From NCBI GenBank assembly GCA_005223375.1, contig RXOD01006328.1, positions 1 to 10,682 on the forward strand: a stretch of 10,682 bases of DNA, in the 5' to 3' direction. A program made the translations under genes and the position numbers. This DNA comes from Amoebophrya sp. AT5.2. Its lineage: Eukaryota > Sar > Dinophyceae > Syndiniales > Amoebophryaceae. Positions within the stretch are counted from its first letter, which is position 1. Each line of letters starts with the position of its first letter. A model generated the notes under the pieces. It was not told the DNA's origin and made no database searches. It saw nothing but the letters and a program-made list of their open reading frames with translations. Shown piece after piece: positions 9,001-10,682 of this stretch.

Positions 9001-10266
9001 ATAAAAAAATGCGAAGCAATGGTCATCGGAGGCGACGAAAGCGAATCCCTGCAGCAGGTGGAGGAAGCAGCAAAGCAAATAGCAAAATTCATCAGCATCT
9101 TTGGCAGGACGATACAGATGAAACAGACAATGATTCTGTTTGGGTTTCGTCTCCATCGCTTCCACACCGGCTTAGACCACGACGCCCTTTTCCTCAGTGA
9201 CGTTCGGAGCCGCACCTACCTGGCCGAAGCAGTACTAAAACAACTTTTCCGGAAGCGCGAGGACGCAACAGCAAAGGAGATCTTCGAAGAGTACATGTGC
9301 GCCACGCTCTCCAAAATACGGCATCTGCTGGCCGCGAAGTTGTGTCGCGACGGAGCAAAAGGCGGGAGCTGTATCCACGAAGTAGAAGTGCAGGTACTCC
9401 GAAAAGCACTAATGTGCGTTGGAGTCCCCTCCGAAGCTGCAGCAGCTATTGCCGTCCGCTTGCGCCAGACACTGCGGAGTGGTATCCTGCGGCAGATACG
9501 GTCAGCCGCACTGAAAGCAGCGGCAGCAGCCGCGCCGAAGCTACCTCCACACCTAGTGGACTTTGTCAGTTTCGGTCTCGGCAACGACGACGTCGAAGAG
9601 CGGCACGCGATACTCGCCTCCAAGTACGAAGCGATCCTCTATTCCAAGGCGTCGTGGACCATCCAGGGGACGCAGTTCCGGTGGACGGACCAGGTAAGCG
9701 GCCCGCTGTACGAGTTTGACACGATCGTTTGCCGCTCAGAAGGATCTTCGGCAGCGGTAGTACGAGGGGCATCGACATTCCCTTCCCTTTTTAAAACGAC
9801 CCTCCCGGACGGCGACCTGTGTCCATGGCACTTCACCGCCTACACGAAGTACCACGTCGCTGCCTTCGAAGCGGCGCGCCGCGCGAAGAGACAGGAGCAG
9901 AAGGTTCTTATTCTAGGTGCATCCAAGACGGCAGTGGCCAAAAACCCCGTTATCCGCAAAGCTGCGCAAAATCTGGGAACAGTGGTTTTATCCGAATGTC
10001 GGGAAGTAACGCCAGGAACCCTTCGCGAGCACGAGAAGCCACAAGGAGCTCCGGTGACGTTGGACCACGAGGTGATCCAGCCTGCAGTTTGGCAAACGGA
10101 AGTCGACGATGAGGACGATATGGACGCCGAGCACGGGACTGGTGAGGAGAACGACAGCCGAACGGACGATCTGGTATCGACATGGGAAGATCTGCTTCGA
10201 TCCACCGAGGCGGGATCGATGAGGAAGATTCGCAGCACGGCCAGAGCTGCGTTTGCATCAACGTGA
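1..10266 (+). CDS. Giant LINE polyprotein: cysteine peptidase-like, RNA-binding-like modules, APE endonuclease, reverse transcriptase (5' partial)
   Basis: The frame runs from base 1 to TGA at 10264-10266, giving at least 3,421 residues; residue numbers in this annotation count base 1 as codon 1. The first in-frame ATG is at 121 in a good Kozak context (A at -3, G at +4) and would give 3,381 residues. However, the frame is open for all 40 codons before it, so translation probably starts upstream of the window. Domain order is: basic N-terminus (about 100-290), cysteine peptidase-like (about 384-520), disordered NLS-rich linker, RRM-like modules (about 893-1690), coiled-coil-like (about 1689-1750), APE endonuclease (2077-2390), RT (about 2667-3055), unknown C-terminus. 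Typical LINE ORF2 proteins are about 1,000-1,300 residues, so this one is unusually long and appears to merge ORF1 and ORF2 roles. All APE and RT catalytic residues I can identify are present. Expected function is target-primed reverse transcription of its own RNA. Confidence 0.92.
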   Translation, partial: EPESASAETTATVVGDAAFHCAQESENEEKFVADTTVKDSMDITEKPTSAPAAEANAPKEDCSLKSSSPVAGIGAECQRSSGPASASKRDSVVTRTFLSREAAWCRAMAKRNFAAQPSWIHRMVPQGHISQGKPKKTPFPKLVRSYGISATTAWNQKKAAKVARKQKKTATVEFASTPEQQYSRNPQTSAPRIAPAARRHPPSPLTHGPVEKIFSRAPRRVRKGKARRTPMRPCREAAPENSWVKRTMRERPVAKETGTGKRTRRRIQPRRVRKPKKCCGEDEHFNEPCSLDEAIRILDEALRALEFHPCPPPPPAEQLLRIDLVNPLVRSIERLFWDDFELLSLRADHASLFPAAVPRPAAAAESAPGVESEAAVTQPTAASAEATKVVRVQTVAHSGPTHCGLAALKHIIDAHHQRGQKDASVEAAELVRRAIADTDVQYAILHKGEITISQFSTILERAGISVRALPAHRWPTTEDGVAEVQIDAMRSPEKLGADQEPAAAWVVFGAGHIEVATSAAPEPCVTHHPPAETGHCAPAAPLRGKHDGKTKISLENLQRFVAALLAIEGEATVPVFRQASSGSIRVLLKSSLCTQVRHLVWWQRARTLEVQGENSFSNFSLADAVAQWRKEEKVDRGVVGSIVIVPVWDKLHELEKWKLAPARAGTETPRSPRESHAIGDGGPTKRDLPPRAALMQLASDVFHSDEHPTPPSQKRPRPIEDDSTSSAIVFPEAAAVNSACKPHYEEARADVLQGGVLSCINSVGISSVSSPTTKRQRLNDDYHPCGSEGEAAARSPPPNVRQEAEESKTARDPYMGDGGSEVAAWDFSPNAAQEVERRKAEKDCFWKKRKKSTFLAPASFLHDSDADAATRVAPPAASKQQCKLGDFGGTERCSTIAVCRGMSFSKGTTDKLVRALTNELGCPRGDITLPRNIGAASSELQLGFRVRAQAAAFVNEYQGGKAARAQGEQEVVFDIKTYTNAVPAQSVGRRVSGRRHPSDDEAKCPPAPRADVRDRGANDDPSPKQQPPRSSSVISPGTVGGSGHSRHQAVAKSEGSSKSHASPLPENSSSSSASESPLFTPLQGRNQSSAAAVSGLQSLVFDYSSDEELLRGRDVPALAANEDDLLWEETNSGAPPAEEHVDVQHTAAEQPPKRRKLSLGFSLEDGLLLEEVSTEELSVDQISLADVLHDDDIAVGPQAKKARKPKKEKEVNTAIRILAIRGASDFLRLQQITKAAKFSVTEEQILLDGYVVDVHVFSRRVSGCAVQRKPGGELVGELMPDCLGTVSAEDKQLQAAEEPKLLRSCARTGSGINGGLSTLQKKWNTKTARDDHDKENGREGEKDVRTISLWGAVSKEIAAKEVDRRRASNYFRRIRVASMVTHSAKEVTTRLQRVCDTYAKKENVQRIAINKGGRAPQWFNPEAKMWMEDPSSIPKVVADYFQWRSANNSTKSKHPTSARAPEIWIEAVDLCVISEAAAAAATECGWSVWSHADKDSVLPLLYATTQTDYPIFIAPAEEVRLLNCTRGFLLERSRALSSRLGKAAQTRADKKRAPTQKPLREGQKNVDSSKLQLRRKAPSITITADDGAGPAVWKAVRVIQKHLTIDAGDDKWARGKLRIEDTERRRLEALSRWKVNVLRFEYTGAKNIAPWEKHQIDAINDELRPAGWCLSAKTAYSPDILFLVSTGTAEKWAAEFEVQKKKWDEEKKNRKEILLQKYPKGSAAEKALKERRAAGMAISAARRKELDSQPAEPGKEVETQILRGKTAASSSTNQDQESAAAKTSERAAACTGTRGKKKGEETAAAPRKKARLAATVQQDSEEIVSGNREVADAASSSAASFSGAAPDPARTTGQKDAAESVASRPRSSPQAVAVAVGKFKHSPQIAGALGGSKTTALLRSASGTEVIYSSAKNRTNIAKVLHLESSKTRPIYASVKFNQGDLAEVVAAKDGLIEVRIIAGYFLKHPAPASWQVVIITGHHSQWLAIGEHLPASEWKDDWMAAAHANTDPAEDRSGGNRNQENEQPKWTVTNAGNIVWSNTSSRRIGARSNAVAGMQEVPPGEEDDAVEDDLPEDGCLHAVSSFNSNGSQTNMNKVEDIAVQSARTAAEKECRRWRLTVLEQETHIIKTAPEDFKAKPTPREQFQIRTLAATDDGEIGGLATGGAAVRDIREPSADRQCPPPRTSFAKTILTKNSEPGSTTQVIMPQRVKKDFFAWIAAAIGAEDNVLYVSVYAPPFTWYSGEVDVQFVRRQLKEAGGWLAAARRRADGIIIGGDINSEYSDTSRSAMIDSIRSSGGNKRLNDTTRKLLADLVAAVTTDAVPAKLNGVLTYRGHSRPDFIATKGRIFADSSTSLSIGYWQTDSPHPTWTDIGDEPATSFSDHAAALLAGTIGEGEDGPRAEGLDVGDADWPRKFWRKEAREEEISRQVRTAIFPVEHPAMIFGRFDECRIMPKNYLPTDGLQAASERDRCRDVGRSCKTGRSDTMDPEDEEMFVLTTEERLLGAATLQDFEEGVACCLTDLGLAAERTFSAAVPRQERASADEPKPDVGREAASTSFFGLKRGQPVEVPSGLLIDGYPVTSQLMATAGVLRHFLWKPALLKQAAGYPPDRVPYRESLAALHRLAKKAAPFVISGDFIDRALDALNTDTQGRQGVRGRHFKALGPAARGHLERLMNNSFLALRDAKDEQSLRQEIQRPVYSGTTLAKSPAVTTVDKLRRVYSSQITEKLGDLARGMEVQAQVIARGILRCGIPLGGMPNISLLVAEMLRHYQGKVVMKRSRLLFKASLDLRACFDAIPERAVVIVLLNLGVHPVLILRELLRIGGRKVFMTSGKWTALAENSSHCLQGTAVAMEVGAILLVPLLRMIRKFLRCCYSDDGLLLADAITAASKRLESDLDQFQKRWDAPVHEVSADDLDERHGGDPNEKRTTIFDVGCGDHEQHHDTELGEILATIEASSVVDDTETSFPFLPADIPAGRVERVWQGIARALHRFADVVHVFFAIKKCEAMVIGGDESESLQQVEEAAKQIAKFISIFGRTIQMKQTMILFGFRLHRFHTGLDHDALFLSDVRSRTYLAEAVLKQLFRKREDATAKEIFEEYMCATLSKIRHLLAAKLCRDGAKGGSCIHEVEVQVLRKALMCVGVPSEAAAAIAVRLRQTLRSGILRQIRSAALKAAAAAAPKLPPHLVDFVSFGLGNDDVEERHAILASKYEAILYSKASWTIQGTQFRWTDQVSGPLYEFDTIVCRSEGSSAAVVRGASTFPSLFKTTLPDGDLCPWHFTAYTKYHVAAFEAARRAKRQEQKVLILGASKTAVAKNPVIRKAAQNLGTVVLSECREVTPGTLREHEKPQGAPVTLDHEVIQPAVWQTEVDDEDDMDAEHGTGEENDSRTDDLVSTWEDLLRSTEAGSMRKIRSTARAAFAST
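310..867 (+). other. Basic N-terminal region with degenerate zinc-knuckle-like motif
   Basis: This part of the polyprotein is very rich in Arg and Lys, with a dense cluster at 781-831 (KRTRRRIQPRRVRKPKK). Directly after it, at 832-867, comes CCGEDEHFNEPC. The second Cys, His and last Cys fit the C-x4-H-x4-C half of a retroviral or LINE CCHC knuckle. The first two cysteines are adjacent instead of separated by two residues, so normal zinc binding is doubtful. Basic tails and knuckles in LINE ORF1 proteins and retroviral Gag bind nucleic acid, so nucleic-acid binding or nuclear targeting is the likely role. That is inferred from composition, not from a recognised domain. Confidence 0.4.
1150..1560 (+). 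other. Papain-fold-like cysteine peptidase domain candidate (C39/Josephin/OTU-like)
   Basis: At 1201-1224 the protein reads THCGLAAL, followed by the helix-like KHIIDAHH. This resembles the nucleophile motif of papain-fold peptidases such as C39 (D/H-C-G-x-A-x-L), in which the Cys starts a long helix. The candidate nucleophile is Cys403 (1207-1209). A hydrophobic strand followed by a His, AAWVVFGAGHIEVAT at 1507-1551, places candidate catalytic His512 109 residues later, a spacing normal for Josephin and OTU enzymes. A possible oxyanion Gln lies 10 residues before the Cys (1177). I cannot identify the third Asn/Asp with confidence. Cysteine peptidases are known in some retroelements, including OTU domains and the protease reported in Dualen-type LINEs, where a role in polyprotein processing or deubiquitination is suspected. 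Family assignment is open. Confidence 0.5.
1570..1608 (+). other. Cys/His cluster after the peptidase-like domain
   Basis: The residues CVTHHPPAETGHC form C-x2-H-H-x6-H-C starting 12 residues after the candidate peptidase histidine. The spacing could bind a metal ion or could supply part of the peptidase active site, but it matches no zinc-finger class I know exactly. The surrounding sequence is Pro/Ala-rich and probably flexible. Confidence 0.25.
2356..2538 (+). repeat. Tandem duplication of about 30 residues inside the ORF
   Basis: Two adjacent protein copies align from 2356-2445 and 2455-2538. Shared residues follow the pattern GSE..AA....PN..QE.E..K...D. Copy 1 contains PNVRQEAEESKTARD and copy 2 contains PNAAQEVERRKAEKD. 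The second copy is two residues shorter, and the DNA is still recognisably related at both ends (ggcagcgaagg against ggaagcgaagt). Both copies look helical and charged. This is a divergent internal duplication with frame preserved; its function is unknown. Confidence 0.5.
2677..2979 (+). other. RRM-like alpha/beta module, first copy
   Basis: The predicted order of elements fits beta-alpha-beta-beta-alpha-beta: strand STIAVCRGM (2680-2706), helix TTDKLVRALTNELG (2722-2763), strand DITLP (2776-2790), strand SELQLGFRV (2812-2838) running into helix RAQAAAFVNEYQGG (2839-2880), and strand EVVFDIKTY (2908-2934). LINE ORF1 proteins often carry an RRM, where it binds the element's RNA. Canonical RNP1/RNP2 aromatic residues are not evident, so this is a fold-level guess. 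The block ends in RRVSG (2965-2979), a motif that recurs at 3775-3789. Confidence 0.35.
3631..3789 (+). other. Second, shorter module ending in RRVSG
   Basis: This stretch contains strand-like IRILAIRGAS (3643-3672), a helix-like segment around LRLQQITKAAKF, and strand-like GYVVDVHVFS (3748-3774), then RRVSG (3775-3789). The first module (2677-2979) has a comparable strand with RG (IAVCRGMS), a helix, a strand (VVFDIKTYT) and then RRVSG. The resemblance suggests a duplicated nucleic-acid-binding unit, but the middle part aligns poorly and the second copy is shorter, so chance similarity is possible. Confidence 0.25.
4111..5060 (+). other. Folded-looking alpha/beta region, function not recognised
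   Basis: Compared with its flanks, this region has alternating hydrophobic strands and amphipathic helices, including FRRIRVASMVTHSAKEV near 4111-4161, IWIEAVDLCVISEAAA near 4387-4434, YPIFIAPAEEVRLLNC near 4525-4572, ITITADDG near 4738-4761 and SPDILFLVSTGTAEKW near 5029-5076. It could contain one or two further RNA-binding modules of the ORF1 type. I do not recognise the fold and see no catalytic motif. Its position between the NLS-rich linker and the coiled-coil-like segment suits an ORF1-like RNA-packaging role, which is inference only. Confidence 0.3.
5065..5250 (+). other. Charged helical / coiled-coil-like segment
   Basis: A run of Glu, Lys and Ala with few helix breakers (starting AEKWAAEFEVQKKKWDEEKK and continuing through KEILLQKYPK and EKALKERRAA) suggests a long single helix or coiled coil. 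LINE ORF1 proteins commonly multimerise through coiled coils. It is followed by an Ala/Arg/Lys-rich, probably disordered stretch up to about 5620. Confidence 0.35.
5640..5990 (+). other. Unrecognised small module before the endonuclease
   Basis: Hydrophobic strand-like pieces such as RPIYASVKFN (5788-5817), LIEVRIIAGYFL (5854-5889) and SWQVVIITGHHSQWLAIG (5908-5961) suggest a compact beta-rich domain. No known motif is evident. It is separated from the APE domain by an acidic linker containing GEEDDAVEDDLPED (6181-6222). Confidence 0.25.
6229..7170 (+). other. APE-type (EEP fold) endonuclease domain
   Basis: This domain nicks target DNA to provide the 3'-OH that primes reverse transcription. 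Motifs appear in the family order: SSFNSNG with metal-site Asn2084 (6250-6252); VLEQETHI with catalytic Glu2122 (6364-6366); a GG-rich segment (GEIGGLATGG) near 6460; VYAPP (6691-6705); GGDIN with Asp2274 and Asn2276 (6814-6828); LTYRGHSRPDFIA with Asp2337 (7009-7011); and FSDH with Asp2380 and His2381 (7132-7143). All residues needed for Mg-dependent hydrolysis are present. The spacing from the QET Glu to the YAP motif (about 110 residues) is longer than in human L1, so there is a modest insertion between 6390 and 6650. The domain directly precedes the RT by about 280 residues, as in APE-type LINEs. Confidence 0.88.
7171..7999 (+). other. Linker between endonuclease and reverse transcriptase
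   Basis: About 275 residues join APE to RT. The first half is acidic and looks disordered (for example DTMDPEDEEM at 7447-7476). The second half, from about 7660, is more hydrophobic and helical (including LLIDGYPV near 7714, RHFLWKPALLKQAAGY near 7771, and FVISGDFIDRALDAL near 7885-7929). It probably corresponds to the helical region that precedes RT in other LINEs. No zinc finger or enzyme motif is visible. Confidence 0.4.
8000..9170 (+). other. Reverse transcriptase domain (LINE type) with YSDD active site
   Basis: The RT copies the element RNA onto nicked target DNA. Fingers: RPVYSG (8083-8100), equivalent to the LINE RPI motif, then a helical stretch leading to GIPLGGMPNISLL (8245-8283). 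Motif A is KASLDLRACFDAI with catalytic Asp2787 (8359-8361) and the F-D pair typical of LINEs. Motif B is CLQGTAVAMEVG with QG at 8533-8538; it lacks the usual S-P after the QG. Motif C is CYSDDGLLLAD at 8614-8646, with YSDD where most LINEs have F/YADD. Motif D is FFAIKKCEAMVIGG (8992-9033) and motif E is MILFGFRLHRF (9130-9162). Motifs C and D are about 128 residues apart, roughly 85-90 more than usual, because of an acidic insertion (8665-8925). The order and intact Asp triad make the assignment firm; the clade is unresolved. Confidence 0.9.
8665..8925 (+). other. Acidic insertion between RT motifs C and D
   Basis: After YSDDGLLLADAITAAS the normal next element would be a helix and then motif D. 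Instead about 87 residues rich in Asp, Glu and His intervene, including SADDLDERHGGDPNEK (8728-8775), CGDHEQHHD (8803-8829) and SSVVDDTETS (8866-8895). The expected helix resumes at RVERVWQGIARALHRF (8926-8973). The reading frame is preserved and no splice-like boundary is needed, so this is probably a protein-level insertion in the palm. Whether it is structured is unknown. Confidence 0.55.
9171..10263 (+). other. RT thumb and unrecognised C-terminal domain
   Basis: The first part (to about 9530) is helical and Ala/Arg/Leu-rich, as expected for an RT thumb. It then passes through a poly-Ala patch (KAAAAAAPKLPPH, 9514-9552). The remaining roughly 150-170 residues look folded: SWTIQGTQFRW near 9655-9687, CPWHFTAYTKYHVAAFEAAR near 9820-9879, KVLILGASKTAV near 9901-9936 and LGTVVLSECRE near 9976-10008. 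The last 60 residues are acidic (DDEDDMDAEHG from 10108). I see no RNase H D-E-D signature, no CCHC knuckle and no PD-D/E restriction-like endonuclease motif. Function is unknown; nucleic-acid binding is a guess. Confidence 0.4.
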
Positions 10267-10445
10267 CGAGAGGTCGCGCGTTCCCAATCTAATATGAATA
10301 CTTTTGTACACTTACTGCTACTACCGACTAAGTAATATTTTGATGCATGCCGAAACCGAGCTGGATTTTTTCTGCGAACAGAGACTTTTATAAACGGGTG
10401 TCAGCCCCACTTGAACGAGGTAAGTCCGAGGGCCGCGGACAGTAA

Positions 10446-10508
10446 CGGTCGTCGCGCCAGTAGTATCGGTCGTCGTGCCTGTATTAGAGGTCGTTGCGCC
10501 ATACATTT
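10446..10508 (+). repeat. Three imperfect 21-bp tandem repeats in the 3' non-coding region
   Basis: Three contiguous units at 10446-10466, 10467-10487 and 10488-10508 share a GGTCGTYGYGCC core. By direct comparison, units 1 and 2 agree at 17 of 21 positions and units 1 and 3 at 14 of 21. The unit length is 3 x 7, but no coding frame is retained. Short tandem repeats are common near LINE 3' ends, where they can arise by template slippage. Confidence 0.65.
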
Positions 10509-10587
10509 ACCAGAGTGACTTTCCCCTCGATTCATCTCGCTCCTAACCGTATTCTCGTCGACTTCGGTGTCGTGGTTCGTTCGCATA

Positions 10588-10632
10588 CAGTGGTGCCTCT
10601 TTCTTGATCAGATTTGACGTTTCGCACCACTG
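10588..10632 (+). other. 9-bp perfect inverted repeat (stem-loop candidate)
   Basis: CAGTGGTGC at 10588-10596 is the exact reverse complement of GCACCACTG at 10624-10632, with a 27-base loop that includes the palindrome TGATCA. In RNA this could form a stable hairpin close to the end of the element. Some LINEs, such as the eel UnaL2 element, use a 3' stem-loop for RT recognition, so this is a candidate for that role. Confidence 0.5.
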
Positions 10633-10682
10633 CCTTTTCTTTTCACACTCTAGGAGCTCTTGATGTAAGGTATCGAGGCTGG

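Larger units (their letters stand above)
1..10682 (+). mobile_element. APE-type non-LTR (LINE-like) retrotransposon, 5' truncated by the window
   Basis: One long frame encodes an APE/EEP endonuclease followed by a reverse transcriptase with LINE-style motifs, which is the defining order of APE-type non-LTR retrotransposons. No long terminal repeats, integrase, aspartic protease or tyrosine recombinase motifs are visible, so LTR, DIRS and Penelope-type elements fit poorly. The left edge falls inside the coding frame, so the 5' UTR and possibly more protein are missing. On the right, the 3' non-coding region begins at 10267. I find no poly-A or simple-repeat tail and no duplicated target site, so the 3' boundary is unknown and may lie before or beyond 10682. 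Known families such as Dualen/RandI of Chlamydomonas also carry extra domains in a long frame, but clade assignment needs an RT phylogeny. Confidence 0.85.
10267..10682 (+). other. 3' non-coding region of the element (possible 3' UTR)
   Basis: This 416-base stretch has no long + strand frame and is more AT-rich and pyrimidine-rich than the coding region. It contains three imperfect 21-bp direct repeats (10446-10508), a 9-bp perfect stem-loop (10588-10632) and a smaller gtccg/cggac hairpin (10424-10440). No AATAAA is present. A TGTAA occurs at 10664-10668, which is the polyadenylation signal of volvocine green algae but is short enough to arise by chance. A consensus-perfect splice donor AG|GTAAGT lies at 10418-10425. 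The two antisense frames here, 61 residues each, show no protein-like features. Confidence 0.6.

Noticed and set aside
8000..9170. Bacterial group II intron, retron or DGR reverse transcriptase
   Set aside because: The APE endonuclease upstream, the huge frame, and the absence of an intron RNA, msr/msd or maturase motif point to a eukaryotic LINE.
9171..10263. RNase H or restriction-like endonuclease downstream of RT
   Set aside because: There is no D-G-S/T strand with later Glu and Asp in RNase H spacing, and no CCHC plus PD-x-D/E arrangement. LPDGDLC at 9805-9825 has PD only by chance and lacks the rest.
1..10266. 2A-type ribosome-skipping peptide (NPGP)
   Set aside because: I looked through the whole translation and found no NPGP; some LINEs and viruses use it, but not this one.
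10446..10508. CRISPR-like array
   Set aside because: The units are contiguous with no unique spacers, diverge from one another and are in a eukaryotic retroelement tail.
10267..10682. Poly-A tail or LTR at the right end
   Set aside because: No A-run, simple-repeat tail or copy of left-end sequence is visible; the left end of the window is coding, so an LTR pair cannot be present.

Overview
The window is almost entirely one giant protein-coding frame on the + strand. It is open from the left edge (base 1) to a TGA at 10264-10266: 3,421 sense codons without a stop, so the 5' end lies outside the window. About 416 bases of apparently non-coding 3' sequence follow. I see no second gene, tRNA, rRNA, CRISPR array or bacterial operon structure.

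The last 40% of the frame identifies it as a non-LTR (LINE-type) retrotransposon polyprotein. At 6229-7170 there is an apurinic/apyrimidinic-type (APE/EEP) endonuclease with its motifs in order: FNSNG, LEQETH, VYAPP, GGDIN, SRPDF, SDH. At about 8000-9170 there is a reverse transcriptase: an RPVYSG finger motif, motif A with its Asp in LDLRACFDAI, motif B CLQG, motif C YSDD, motif D KKCEAM and motif E LFGFRL. All visible catalytic residues are intact and the frame is uninterrupted, so this looks like a young or recently active copy rather than a fossil. APE-type LINEs are eukaryotic. A GC-rich, Ala/Arg/Glu-rich coding style, a single very long frame and the standard stop code suggest an alga or other protist, but the host cannot be named from this window.

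The first 60% is much less ordinary. In order it holds: a strongly basic N-terminal region ending in a degenerate zinc-knuckle-like CC-x4-H-x4-C (310-867); a papain-fold-like cysteine peptidase candidate with a THCGLAAL nucleophile motif and a GHIEV histidine motif 109 residues later (1150-1560); a long, low-complexity, NLS-studded linker with a roughly 30-residue tandem duplication (2356-2538); one clear and several weaker alpha/beta modules that may be RNA-binding and could stand in for a LINE ORF1 protein (2677-2979, 3631-3789, 4111-5060); a charged coiled-coil-like stretch (5065-5250); and an unrecognised module (5640-5990). After the RT comes a roughly 360-residue C-terminal region in which I see neither an RNase H nor a restriction-like endonuclease.

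The parts can be read as one fused ORF1+ORF2 polyprotein: N-terminal basic and RNA-binding modules to package the RNA, a peptidase that might process the polyprotein, then nicking by APE and target-primed reverse transcription by RT. The 3' non-coding tail carries three imperfect 21-bp tandem repeats and a 9-bp perfect stem-loop, which are candidates for the RT recognition structure. Neither end of the element (5' UTR, poly-A or simple-repeat tail, target-site duplication) can be placed within the window.
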